Positions 8,200 to 16,053 of a stretch of DNA of 64,000 nucleotides are shown here, piece by piece. Position 1 is the stretch's first letter. Every line of letters begins with the position of its first letter. A program made the position numbers and the translations under genes. Origin of the DNA: Comamonadaceae bacterium M7527 (GTDB taxonomy: Bacteria; Pseudomonadota; Gammaproteobacteria; Burkholderiales; Burkholderiaceae_C). The notes under the pieces were generated by a model. It did not search any database and was not told the DNA's origin. It saw only the letters and a program-made list of their open reading frames with translations. The stretch spans positions 1,860,001 to 1,924,000 of the forward strand of contig CP087990.1 of the NCBI GenBank assembly GCA_021044545.1, written 5' to 3'.

Positions 8200-8963
8200 A
8201 CTTGGATGCGCCCTATGCCCCCGTGCATGCAGTGTCACGCACGCCTTGGTGGCCTTGGGCGGCAGCGTTCGCGTTGCACGTCTGTGCTGCAGGGCTGGTG
8301 TGGTGGTTGGTGCAGGTGCCCATGCCAGCCGTTGGCAATAAGGGCGCAGCGGCAAGTGAACCAGCAAACGCTTTTGACGCCCAGCGGTTGATGTGGTTGG
8401 ATGCTGGCGTGCAAGCGCCTGTGCCTGCGCAGTCAAAGGCCCAGGCAGTGGCAAGGCCCGCAACGCTGACAAAACCCCAGCCAACACCAACATCCATACC
8501 GACGCCACCTGTCGTTGATGTTGCCTTGGCACAGCAGCCACAGGTTCAGTTTGAGCCCACTCGTTCGCGTGATGCCACAGCGTCTGAAGCGGTAGACGCA
8601 AACGTCAAGAGCGACGCTGCGATGCAAACGGCTACGCCTGTTGCACTGGATGAAAACACGCCGACTGTCGTGAAACAAGCTGCTACCAACAGCCTGCCAA
8701 GCGTGCTGCAAGCCTATAGCCCACCGCCTGACTACCCTGCACTGAGTAAGCGCCTGGGGGAGCAAGGCACTGTGGTGTTGCGCGTGCATGTCAGCGCTGC
8801 TGGCCAGCCGTTGGCTGCTTTGCTGCAGCAGTCCAGCGGCTTTGAGCGCTTGGACCGCGCTGCGCAGCAAGCAGTGTCAGGATGGCGTTTTGTGCCAGGC
8901 CAGCGCGACGGCCAGCCGCAAACGGTCTGGTTTGAAGTGCCTGTTCGGTTTGAGCTGAACTAG
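8196..8963 (+). CDS. TonB-like energy transducer protein
   Basis: The 255-residue product has one N-terminal membrane helix (about residues 20-40), a long Pro/Ala/Gln-rich periplasmic spacer and a C-terminal TonB domain (about 170-255: 'YPALSKRLGEQGTVVLRVHVSAAG', 'LDRAAQQAVSGWRFVPG'). Such proteins carry proton-motive energy from ExbB-ExbD to outer-membrane transporters. No exbB or exbD lies beside it, so it could be an orphan TonB using a distant motor, or a TonB-domain protein with another role. It is translationally coupled to xth, a positional link with no obvious functional meaning. Confidence 0.85.
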   Translation: MNLDAPYAPVHAVSRTPWWPWAAAFALHVCAAGLVWWLVQVPMPAVGNKGAAASEPANAFDAQRLMWLDAGVQAPVPAQSKAQAVARPATLTKPQPTPTSIPTPPVVDVALAQQPQVQFEPTRSRDATASEAVDANVKSDAAMQTATPVALDENTPTVVKQAATNSLPSVLQAYSPPPDYPALSKRLGEQGTVVLRVHVSAAGQPLAALLQQSSGFERLDRAAQQAVSGWRFVPGQRDGQPQTVWFEVPVRFELN

Positions 8964-8985
8964 CGGCAGGCTTATCATTACGGGC

Positions 8986-9624
8986 ATGTTGCATTACAAA
9001 ACCATACCCGTTACACCGTTCGCCCAAAACTGCTCGCTGGTATGGTGCGACCAAACCATGGACGCAGCGGTGATTGACCCGGGTGGGGATTTGCCCCTGT
9101 TGCTGGCCGAGGTGCAGGCGCTGGCCATTCATCTAAAGGCTATCTGGCTGACGCACGCGCACATAGACCATGCAGGCGGTACGGCAGAACTGTCGCAGCA
9201 GCTTGACTTGCCCATTATTGGCCCGCACGAGGGTGACCAGTTTTGGATAGATGGTTTGCCCGAGCAAAGCCGCATGTTTAATTTTGCGCCCGCCGGCTTG
9301 TTTACGCCTACGCGCTGGTTGACAGACAACGATACCGTCACGCTGGGTGAGCACACCTTGCAAGTGCGTCACTGCCCTGGCCACACACCCGGCCATGTGG
9401 TGTTTTACTCGCCGGATATCAAACGCGCATTTGTTGGTGATGTGTTGTTTGCTGGCAGTATTGGCCGCACCGACTTCCCGCAAGGCGACCACGCTACGCT
9501 GATCAGCAGCATTACCGAGCGCTTGTGGCCCATGGGCGATGACACGGTTTTTATTCCGGGTCATGGCCCAGAAAGTTCTTTTGGCCGGGAGCGCCAAAGC
9601 AACCCCTACGTAGGCGGCACCTGA
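8986..9624 (+). CDS. Metallo-beta-lactamase-fold hydrolase (YcbL/glyoxalase II-like)
   Basis: The 212-residue protein has the two-metal signature 'THAHIDHAGG', a second His in 'CPGHTPGH', the bridging Asp in 'VGDVLFAGSIGRTD' and the final His in 'IPGHGPES'. This pattern matches short, single-domain glyoxalase II-type hydrolases such as E. coli YcbL (GloC), which hydrolyse S-lactoylglutathione. The substrate here is inferred, not proven. The gene follows the TonB-like gene by 22 bases and precedes the AmpG-like gene by one base, so co-transcription is likely. Confidence 0.88.
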   Translation: MLHYKTIPVTPFAQNCSLVWCDQTMDAAVIDPGGDLPLLLAEVQALAIHLKAIWLTHAHIDHAGGTAELSQQLDLPIIGPHEGDQFWIDGLPEQSRMFNFAPAGLFTPTRWLTDNDTVTLGEHTLQVRHCPGHTPGHVVFYSPDIKRAFVGDVLFAGSIGRTDFPQGDHATLISSITERLWPMGDDTVFIPGHGPESSFGRERQSNPYVGGT

Positions 9625-9625
9625 T

Positions 9626-11197
9626 ATGAACCAGCAAACCACCGCACCAGGCGACGCAACAAACACCACCACTTGGGCAGACGGCTTGTCCACATTGCTG
9701 CACCCGCGCGTGGTCACCATGCTGTTTTTGGGGTTTTCAGCGGGTGTCCCTATATTGCTGATTTTCTCGTCGCTGTCGTTGTGGCTGCGTGAAGCGGGCG
9801 TTGAGCGTCAGGCGGTGACGTTTTTCAGCTGGGCCGCATTGGGCTACTCGTTCAAGTTTATTTGGGCACCACTTATTGACCAGTTGCCAGTGCCTATGCT
9901 CACAAGGCTGATGGGCAGGCGTCGCGCCTGGTTGCTGGTGTCGCAAGTCTTGGTCATTGCTGCCATTGGCCTTATGGCCAGCGTAGACCCAGCGTCTGCG
10001 CCGCAAGCACTCACGCTGATGGCCGTAGGCGCGGTGATGCTGGGCTTTTCGTCCGCCACGCAAGACATCGTGATTGACGCTTACCGCATTGAGTCTGCGC
10101 CGGTTGATTTGCAAGCCATGATGTCGTCCACCTATATTGCAGGCTACCGCATAGGCATGGTGGTAGCGGGCGCGGGCGCGCTTTATCTGGCTGATTTTTT
10201 GGGCTCTACCAAAGAGGTCTACAGCTACAACGCGTGGCAAACCACGTATTGGCTGATGGCGGCAACCATGTTGGTGGGCGTGCTCACCACCCTGGTGATC
10301 AAAGAGCCGGTGCTTGAGCGCTCACAGGCTGGTGACAGCAGTGCCTTAACCGGCACAGAAAACCTGCGTATGTTGGCCGTGTTTGTGGCGGGCGTGGCGG
10401 TGTTTGTCGCCTTGTTCGGTCTTTTGGGTCACGTCGGAAACGGCTTAAAAGCCACATGGTCTGCCGGCCCTTTGCTGACCTTTTTGCTAGAGAGTGTGCG
10501 CTTGATGCTGTCGCTGGCAGGCGCTGTGGCCGTAGGCGGTGCCTTGGTGAAAGCGGGTTTGGCGCCGCTGTCTTTGGCCAGGCGTACGTGGCTGGCACCC
10601 ATCAAAGACTTCTTTGAGCGCTATGGCATGAGCACGGCGTGGCTGGTGTTGGGTCTCATTGGGCTGTACCGTATCTCTGACATTGTGTTGGGCGTGATCT
10701 CCAATGTGTTTTACCAGGACCTAGGCTTTAGCAAACCAGAAATAGCTGCGGCTGTCAAAACCTACGGCGTGCTCATTGGCATTGCGGGTAGCGTGTTGGG
10801 CGGTATTGTGGCCACGCGTGTGGGCGTTATGCGCACACTGATGTGGGGTGCTGTGCTGTCTGCCCTGACCAACCTGGCGTTTGTAGCCTTGGCCGTGGCT
10901 GGCCACGACGTGACGCTGATGTACGCCGTAGTGAGTGCCGACAACTTGGCTGCGGGCTTTGCCAGCGCGGCCTTCGTGGCGTTTTTGTCCAGCCTTACCA
11001 ACGTGTCGTTTACGGCTGTGCAATACGCCATCTTCAGCTCACTGATGACGCTGCTGCCCAAAACCCTAGGCGGCTACTCCGGTGGCATGGTCGACGTATG
11101 GGGTTACCCGGGCTTTTTTGTGTTTACAGCCGTTATCGGCATACCGGTGTTGTGGCTTGTGCACTTGGCGGGTAGGCGGCTAAACGTTCAAGCGTAA
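9626..11197 (+). CDS. ampG: AmpG-like MFS permease (muropeptide transporter family)
   Basis: The 523-residue, 12-14 helix membrane protein belongs to the major facilitator superfamily. The opening 'MLFLGFSAGVPILLIFSSLSLWLREAGV' and the following 'FSWAALGYSFKFIWAPLID' are characteristic of AmpG. AmpG imports anhydro-muropeptides for wall recycling, and in some species links wall damage to beta-lactamase induction. No ampR, ampD or beta-lactamase is adjacent, so a recycling role is the simplest reading. It is about 30 residues longer than E. coli AmpG, mainly in an internal loop. Confidence 0.88.
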   Translation: MNQQTTAPGDATNTTTWADGLSTLLHPRVVTMLFLGFSAGVPILLIFSSLSLWLREAGVERQAVTFFSWAALGYSFKFIWAPLIDQLPVPMLTRLMGRRRAWLLVSQVLVIAAIGLMASVDPASAPQALTLMAVGAVMLGFSSATQDIVIDAYRIESAPVDLQAMMSSTYIAGYRIGMVVAGAGALYLADFLGSTKEVYSYNAWQTTYWLMAATMLVGVLTTLVIKEPVLERSQAGDSSALTGTENLRMLAVFVAGVAVFVALFGLLGHVGNGLKATWSAGPLLTFLLESVRLMLSLAGAVAVGGALVKAGLAPLSLARRTWLAPIKDFFERYGMSTAWLVLGLIGLYRISDIVLGVISNVFYQDLGFSKPEIAAAVKTYGVLIGIAGSVLGGIVATRVGVMRTLMWGAVLSALTNLAFVALAVAGHDVTLMYAVVSADNLAAGFASAAFVAFLSSLTNVSFTAVQYAIFSSLMTLLPKTLGGYSGGMVDVWGYPGFFVFTAVIGIPVLWLVHLAGRRLNVQA

Positions 11198-11280
11198 GAT
11201 TTCTGCGCTTTACACGTCAGACACCATGCACCCGTGGCTTCACGCTAAGCTCGGTGCATGACAGCCACAACCTAGCGCCT

Positions 11281-11991
11281 ATGCGCATTCTGTTAATTGA
11301 AGACGATCAGCGCTTGGCGGTGATGGTCAAAGCCTACCTGGAGCAGTCTGCGTTTGTGTGCGACATCGCACCCACTGGTGCGCAAGGCTTGGCTGCTATG
11401 GGCCAGCAAGTGCCGCATGCCGTGTTGTTAGACCTGATGCTGCCCGATGCCGATGGCCTGGAACTGTGCAAGCGCATACGCGCCTTTGACGGCGCTGCGG
11501 CACGTGTGCCCATCATCATGCTCACCGCCAAAGGTGATCCGCTAGACCGCATTGTGGGCTTGGAGCTGGGCGCTGATGACTACTTGCCCAAACCCTTTGA
11601 GCCGCGCGAGTTGCTGGCCAGGTTGCGTGCCGTGCTGCGCCGCCAAAGCGGCGGCACACTGGTGGCGGGTGATGCACCACATAAAGCACTGACCTTCGGC
11701 TCGCTTGAAATTGACACCGATGCACGCGAAGTGTTGCTGTGCGGCAAGGTGTGCGAGCTCACCACTTACCAGTTTGACGTGCTGCTGGCCTTGGCCACTC
11801 GGGCTGGCCGCGTGCTGTCGCGTGAGCAAATTATGGAGTTGGTGCGCGGAAAAGAGTTAGAAGCATTTGACCGTTCTATTGATGTGCACATTGGTCGCAT
11901 ACGAGCCGCTATTGAAGCCGACATCAAGGCGCCCACGCGCATAGTGACGGTGCGCGGTGTAGGTTATGTGTTTGCCAAGCAGCAAGACTGA
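11281..11991 (+). CDS. OmpR-family response regulator
   Basis: The 236-residue protein has a CheY-like receiver (phosphoacceptor Asp51 in 'LLDLMLPDADG', Thr in 'IIMLTAKGD', Lys in 'DYLPKPFEPREL') and a C-terminal winged-helix DNA-binding domain ('LTTYQFDVLLALATRAGRVLSREQI...VRGVGYVF'). It is the cytoplasmic output partner of the histidine kinase that starts one base after its stop. I took the ATG at 11281 ('MRILLIEDD'). A GTG at 11254 would add nine residues, and neither has a good Shine-Dalgarno sequence. The stimulus and target genes cannot be told from the sequence. Confidence 0.93.
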   Translation: MRILLIEDDQRLAVMVKAYLEQSAFVCDIAPTGAQGLAAMGQQVPHAVLLDLMLPDADGLELCKRIRAFDGAAARVPIIMLTAKGDPLDRIVGLELGADDYLPKPFEPRELLARLRAVLRRQSGGTLVAGDAPHKALTFGSLEIDTDAREVLLCGKVCELTTYQFDVLLALATRAGRVLSREQIMELVRGKELEAFDRSIDVHIGRIRAAIEADIKAPTRIVTVRGVGYVFAKQQD

Positions 11992-11992
11992 C

Positions 11993-13384
11993 ATGACCGG
12001 GCAAACCGCATCATCAATCACCCAGGCAAAATCACCGCACTGGTACCAGCGCTTGTACTGGCGTATTTGGTTAACGGTAGCTGCGCTGGTGTGCGTGGCT
12101 GTGGTGGCCGTGGCCTTGTTGTGGCGGTTTGACTTGGACAACGACCGCGCCCAGCGCGTGGGCCATGAGTTGCTGGTACGCGGCGTAGATGGCGCCGTAG
12201 TGGGACAGGTTCGCCCGCTTGTGGGCGACGAACGCCAAGGGTTGCGCGCGCAGTTGCGCGACCGCGCTGTTGATGACGAGGCCAGGCATCGCCTGCCAAC
12301 AGGCCCCATGTTCAGGCTTGATTTACAAGGCGGTCAAACCTTGTTGCTAGAGTTGCCGCGCCCCAAACGCTTGCGAGACGAGCAAGGTTTTATAGACTCG
12401 CGCCGCATTGCTTTCATGCTGACACAGCCTGCAGGCTGGGCTGTAGTTGCAGCTTTATTGGTGGCCTTGATTGCCCTCATGGCCTACCCCGTGGTGCGCC
12501 GTTTGACGCGCAGGCTTGAGCGTTTGCAAGCGGGTGTTCAGCGTTTTGGCATGGGTGACTTGGGCGTGCGCGTAGACGAGCACGGTGGTGATGAAGTGGC
12601 CTATTTGGCAAGGCAGTTCAATGACACAGCCAAGCGCGTAGAAGCCTTGGTGGGCTCGCACAAGTCATTGTTGGCCAATGCCTCACATGAGTTGCGCTCG
12701 CCTTTGGCACGCATGCGCATGAGCATGGCGCTGCTGCCTCAAGCGGGTGACGGCAACCAGGTTGCCACCATGGCCAGACAGGAAATCGAGCAAAGTATTC
12801 AAGAGTTGGACGAGTTGATAGGTGAGATCTTGCTGGCCAGCAGGTTGGACCATGGCGGTGCGGCCACAGAGGCCAAGACCAACGTTGACTTGGCGGTTTT
12901 GTTGGTAGAGGAGTGCGCGCGCTTGGGGGTACACGCTGACTTGCCTGACCTGCAAGATAGTGGTGTGTCGTCGCTTGAGGTTGTGGGTCACGCCCATTTG
13001 CTAAGACGACTGATACGCAATTTGCTGGAAAACGCGCAACGCCACGGCCGCAGCCTTGACGCAGAAAAAGGCCATGACGTGGTGCAAGTGAAGGCACGGC
13101 TGTGGCTAGACCACGTCAAGCGCTTGAACCTGTCTGTCAGCGACAACGGCCCAGGCGTGCCGCCAAACCTGCGCGAGCGCATTTTTGAGCCATTCTTTCG
13201 ATTGCCGGGTGCCAGTGAGCGCGACGGTGGTGTGGGCCTGGGGCTGGCTTTGGTCAAGGCTATTGCGCGCGAGCATGGCGCGCTTGTGGTGTGCACCCAG
13301 GCCGAAGCCAAGCCCGGCGCCGCGCCGCTTGAGTTGTCGGGCGCGGTATTCGTCGTAACGTGGCCTGTGACTGAGCCTGTATAG
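11993..13384 (+). CDS. Sensor histidine kinase
   Basis: The 463-residue kinase has two membrane segments (about residues 24-44 and 148-166) enclosing a roughly 100-residue periplasmic sensor region rich in charged residues. These are followed by a HAMP linker, the H-box with His232 ('ANASHELRSPLARMRM'), an N-box ('RRLIRNLLENAQRHG'), and G-boxes ('SDNGPGVPP', 'GVGLGLALVKAIAREHG'). Together with the preceding regulator it forms a standard two-component pair. The start ATG at 11993 lies just past the regulator stop. The sensor domain matches no family I recognise. Confidence 0.93.
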   Translation: MTGQTASSITQAKSPHWYQRLYWRIWLTVAALVCVAVVAVALLWRFDLDNDRAQRVGHELLVRGVDGAVVGQVRPLVGDERQGLRAQLRDRAVDDEARHRLPTGPMFRLDLQGGQTLLLELPRPKRLRDEQGFIDSRRIAFMLTQPAGWAVVAALLVALIALMAYPVVRRLTRRLERLQAGVQRFGMGDLGVRVDEHGGDEVAYLARQFNDTAKRVEALVGSHKSLLANASHELRSPLARMRMSMALLPQAGDGNQVATMARQEIEQSIQELDELIGEILLASRLDHGGAATEAKTNVDLAVLLVEECARLGVHADLPDLQDSGVSSLEVVGHAHLLRRLIRNLLENAQRHGRSLDAEKGHDVVQVKARLWLDHVKRLNLSVSDNGPGVPPNLRERIFEPFFRLPGASERDGGVGLGLALVKAIAREHGALVVCTQAEAKPGAAPLELSGAVFVVTWPVTEPV

Positions 13385-13394
13385 CCTTATGAAT

Positions 13395-13424
13395 ACTTTT
13401 TTACTGGATAAGTGGTAAAAAAGT
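13395..13424. repeat. Perfect 10-bp inverted repeat in an AT-rich block
   Basis: ACTTTTTTAC (13395-13404) and GTAAAAAAGT (13415-13424) are perfect reverse complements with a 10-base spacer. They lie ten bases after the kinase stop, inside a strongly AT-rich stretch. This could be an operator, or a symmetrical terminator for the kinase operon, although the weak A/T stem argues against the latter. Confidence 0.4.
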
Positions 13425-13477
13425 AACATTTTTCAAACAAATGTTAAATAAATACACTTTTATGAGCAAAAAAGAGT

Positions 13478-13620
13478 TACTATAGCGGCGTTGCTGTCAC
13501 AGTTCATGTAAGGCAACATCGCCGAGTTGGTTGGCCTCTTTAGGTTGACTGGCCCAGCGATTTGAGGGGGAAACAAGGCTTTAATGCCTATTTACAAACC
13601 ACCTTCGGGTGGTTTTTTTT
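13478..13620 (+). ncRNA. Candidate small RNA with intrinsic terminator
   Basis: A -10-like TACTAT (13478-13483) follows an AT-rich, UP-element-like block. No protein-coding frame fits the next 135 bases, which can fold into successive hairpins: 13487-13523 (GGC/GTTGC pairing with GCAAC/GCC), then a small AGGC/GCCT hairpin near 13578. The stretch ends in a strong intrinsic terminator at 13596-13620. The terminator alone could simply serve the upstream kinase operon. I see no match to a known RNA family, and no good -35 element. Confidence 0.4.
13596..13620 (+). terminator. Intrinsic terminator
   Basis: AAACCACC-TTCG-GGTGGTTT is an 8-bp stem with a stable TTCG tetraloop, running directly into a T8 run. 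It ends either the two-component operon or the candidate small RNA, just before the convergent membrane-protein gene. Confidence 0.85.
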
Positions 13621-13626
13621 GCCCGC

Positions 13627-14226
13627 TTAATCCGGCACGCGTCTGGCTGCACTGCGTCGCAGCAGCTTCACAGCGACACGTGCGGTGTACAGCACCAGCA
13701 CAGTGCCCATGAAGTCACCTACAAACATGGGCCATACCACCAACCAGAAGTGTTCTGTAACGCCGCGGTATGCGTACCAAATTTGATGTCCAAATGAGGT
13801 GGCAACCGCGTAAAACAGTGTCAGCTGCATCAGAGTGGCGGCATTTATGTTGACTAAATTGCGGTCCAGGTGCGCAAAGCGTTGCATCAGCTGCTGCACC
13901 AGATAAGGCATGAAACCGCTGATCAGGCCAGCCACAATACCTATGCTTGGATCTGGTGAAAAGTAAACAAATACAGAGATAGAGGCGGATGCAATGCTGA
14001 TGCCAATTGCGCCGGATAGACCGAATACCAACACCATCAGCAAACGCAGCCCGGCCGGTAAGTAAAGCCAATTTACACCAGCGGTGAATTCCAGTGATGC
14101 GAATACCCAATTGTTTAAAAAGAACAGTGTCGCGTAGGAAATCGCTGCAAAAGCTATCAACAATAGCTGCTGCATTAGTGGTGTGGGCTTTGTCAATTGT
14201 TGTTCTCGGGGGGGGGGGGGCGCCAT
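13627..14226 (-). CDS. Integral membrane protein (MASE1-like) with a C13 tract near its start
   Basis: The 199-residue product (ATG at 14224-14226) is almost entirely membrane-embedded, with about five hydrophobic segments and the motif 'WLYLPAGLRLLMVLVFGLSGA'. That motif resembles the start of MASE1-type sensor modules, but no signalling output domain follows. Codons 3-7 are made of an uninterrupted run of 13 C on the coding strand (plus-strand G13 at 14208-14220). This encodes Pro-Pro-Pro-Pro and the first base of the next codon. A change of one base would abolish this frame. A downstream ATG at about 14175 could start a slightly shorter protein that avoids the tract. No Shine-Dalgarno sequence is visible at either start. 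Function unknown. Confidence 0.7.
   Translation of the reverse strand: MAPPPPREQQLTKPTPLMQQLLLIAFAAISYATLFFLNNWVFASLEFTAGVNWLYLPAGLRLLMVLVFGLSGAIGISIASASISVFVYFSPDPSIGIVAGLISGFMPYLVQQLMQRFAHLDRNLVNINAATLMQLTLFYAVATSFGHQIWYAYRGVTEHFWLVVWPMFVGDFMGTVLVLYTARVAVKLLRRSAARRVPD
14208..14220. repeat. Homopolymer G13 (C13 on the coding strand)
   Basis: Thirteen consecutive G residues lie inside the first codons of the minus-strand membrane protein gene. This is by far the longest single-base run in the window. Such tracts in early codons are classical slippage-prone phase-variation switches, but they are also a classical assembly artefact. Confidence 0.9.
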
Positions 14227-14325
14227 CGATACAAACTGGCAATATGGCCGATTTCTTCTCAATTGTAATAGGAATGGCACATAAGGCCATTGATAGCCAC
14301 GACGCTGATAATGTGGCGCCAAATA

Positions 14326-14360
14326 AAAAGCCTGCAACCCAGAAATGGGTGGCAGGCTTT
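14326..14360 (-). terminator. Intrinsic terminator of the winged-helix regulator gene
   Basis: AAAAGCCTGCAACCC (14326-14340) and GGGTGGCAGGCTTT (14347-14360) form a long, nearly perfect stem with a 6-base loop. On the minus strand the stem is followed by a T-run, so it ends transcription of the regulator before the membrane-protein gene. Confidence 0.75.
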
Positions 14361-14396
14361 GTGAGGTGCAGCCTGGGCCGCCCCGCGTGTGTGGCG

Positions 14397-14759
14397 CTAG
14401 GCTTTAGCGGCAACCCTTAGCAATGACTGACCAAGCTGCTCAAAGTGAGCCACTGCCGCCGGCGTGAGAACCAAACGCTTGATGCGCGTATCGTTTTGAT
14501 CTTCATCAGTGGTAATCATGCCTATGGCGCGCAAGCGCGCAATGCGTCTGTGCATGGTGGCTGGTGAGCCCAAGTGCGATAAGCCCATGGCCTGCATGAC
14601 CGTCAGAGGGCTACCAGCAAACCACGGAACGGCCAAGGCGTCCAGCAAGGCGCTTTCGTTGGCATCAAGTGAAGGCAAGCTGGGCAAACTCTCAATGGCT
14701 TTCGCAAGTTGCAAGAACCGCAGGTACGCGGTTGCCAATGGTGATGAGGTTTGGGACAT
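14397..14759 (-). CDS. Small MarR-like winged-helix transcriptional regulator
   Basis: The 120-residue protein has a winged-helix DNA-binding core ('LTVMQAMGLSHLGSPATMHRRIARLRAIGMITTDEDQNDTRIKRLVLTPAAVAHFEQLG', about residues 52-111). Its recognition helix and beta-wing pattern are those of MarR-type regulators. It is shorter than usual MarR proteins and lacks much of the C-terminal dimerisation helix. AAGGACGG lies about seven bases upstream of the ATG at 14757-14759. It is divergent from the rfb locus across 223 bases, so control of polysaccharide genes or of itself is possible but unproven. Confidence 0.72.
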   Translation of the reverse strand: MSQTSSPLATAYLRFLQLAKAIESLPSLPSLDANESALLDALAVPWFAGSPLTVMQAMGLSHLGSPATMHRRIARLRAIGMITTDEDQNDTRIKRLVLTPAAVAHFEQLGQSLLRVAAKA

Positions 14760-14982
14760 AGCGACCGTCCTTAAAAGTAAACGTTTGTAGAGATAAGTTC
14801 TATATGTAGCAAGTTATTGTAGGCTAAAGCGAATAGTTGCGCTTGCTTGTTAATGCGATATGTTGGTTGCATATCAATCTTGAAAGGTAATGGTGCGTCG
14901 TGTATGGCCAGTTTGTGGCCTCAACATAGCCGTTTAAAGCCATCTGCCCTGGGCGCAAGCCATCGCTTGGTATATTCACCAC

Positions 14983-16053
14983 ATGATTCTAGTTACAGGC
15001 GGTGCCGGCTTTATTGGTGCAAACTTTGTTCTCGACTGGCTAAGCCAAAGCGATGAGCCCGTTGTCAACCTGGACAAACTTACTTACGCGGGCAACTTGC
15101 AGTCTTTGCAAAGCTTGGCTGCGCACAGCGGCCATCACTTTGTAAGAGGCGATATTGCCGACCGTGAGTTGGTCGCCGACTTGCTGCAACGGTACCAGCC
15201 GCGTGCTGTGGTGCACTTTGCGGCCGAGAGCCACGTAGACCGGTCCATTCACGGTCCTGGCGACTTTGTGCAAACCAATATTGTGGGCACGTTCAATCTA
15301 TTAGAGTCGGTACGCAACTACTGGCATGGCTTGCCAGCCCAGCAGCAGGCGGCTTTTCGCATGCTGCATGTCTCTACCGACGAGGTGTATGGCAGCCTGG
15401 CGCCATCGGATGCTCCGTTTACCGAGCGCCATGCCTTTGAGCCCAACAGCCCTTACTCTGCCAGCAAGGCTGCCAGCGACCACTTGGTGCGTGCATGGCA
15501 TCACACCTATGGGCTGCCCGTGCTCACGACCAACTGCAGCAACAACTACGGCCCCTATCACTTTCCAGAAAAGCTGATCCCGCTGGTGATACACAACGCC
15601 TTGGCAGGCAAGCCGCTGCCCATTTATGGCGACGGCCAGCAAGTGCGTGACTGGCTTTATGTGGGCGACCATTGCAGCGCCATTCGTACCGTGCTGAGCA
15701 AAGGTCGCTTGGGTGAAACCTACAACGTGGGCGGCTGGAACGAAAAAACCAACCTCGAAGTGGTGCACGCCATTTGCGCTCACCTTGACCTTGCCCGCCC
15801 TAAAGCCGCGGGCAGCTACGCCGACCAAATCACCTTTGTTACCGACAGGCCCGGCCACGACCGGCGCTACGCCATAGACGCGAGCAAGCTGGCCGATGAG
15901 CTGGGCTGGAAGCCCGCACAAACCTTTGAAACGGGCATCGCCACCACGATTGACTGGTATCTTGCCAACCAGGACTGGGTGAGCAACGTCACCAGTGGCG
16001 CTTACCGCGACTGGGTGAGCCAGCAATACAGTAACGAAGACACGCCAGCATGA
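14983..16053 (+). CDS. rfbB: dTDP-glucose 4,6-dehydratase
   Basis: RfbB is the second enzyme of dTDP-L-rhamnose synthesis, converting dTDP-glucose to the 4-keto-6-deoxy sugar. The 356-residue extended SDR protein has the NAD motif 'GGAGFIGANFV' at residues 6-16, 'STDEVYGSL' and the catalytic 'YSASKAASDHLV'. It is the first gene of the order B-D-A-C and overlaps rfbD by four bases. A TATATT at 14971-14976 could be a -10 element lying unusually close to the ATG. No Shine-Dalgarno sequence is obvious. Confidence 0.96.
   Translation: MILVTGGAGFIGANFVLDWLSQSDEPVVNLDKLTYAGNLQSLQSLAAHSGHHFVRGDIADRELVADLLQRYQPRAVVHFAAESHVDRSIHGPGDFVQTNIVGTFNLLESVRNYWHGLPAQQQAAFRMLHVSTDEVYGSLAPSDAPFTERHAFEPNSPYSASKAASDHLVRAWHHTYGLPVLTTNCSNNYGPYHFPEKLIPLVIHNALAGKPLPIYGDGQQVRDWLYVGDHCSAIRTVLSKGRLGETYNVGGWNEKTNLEVVHAICAHLDLARPKAAGSYADQITFVTDRPGHDRRYAIDASKLADELGWKPAQTFETGIATTIDWYLANQDWVSNVTSGAYRDWVSQQYSNEDTPA

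Noticed and set aside
13715..14413. A 232-codon open frame overlapping the C13 membrane protein.
   Set aside because: Its composition is Arg/Cys/His-rich and unlike a protein, and it is an alternate-frame shadow of the hydrophobic gene, although it would be read from upstream starts at other tract lengths.
14847..15056. A small plus-strand gene upstream of rfbB.
   Set aside because: It overlaps rfbB in another frame, and its second half is a shadow of rfbB.
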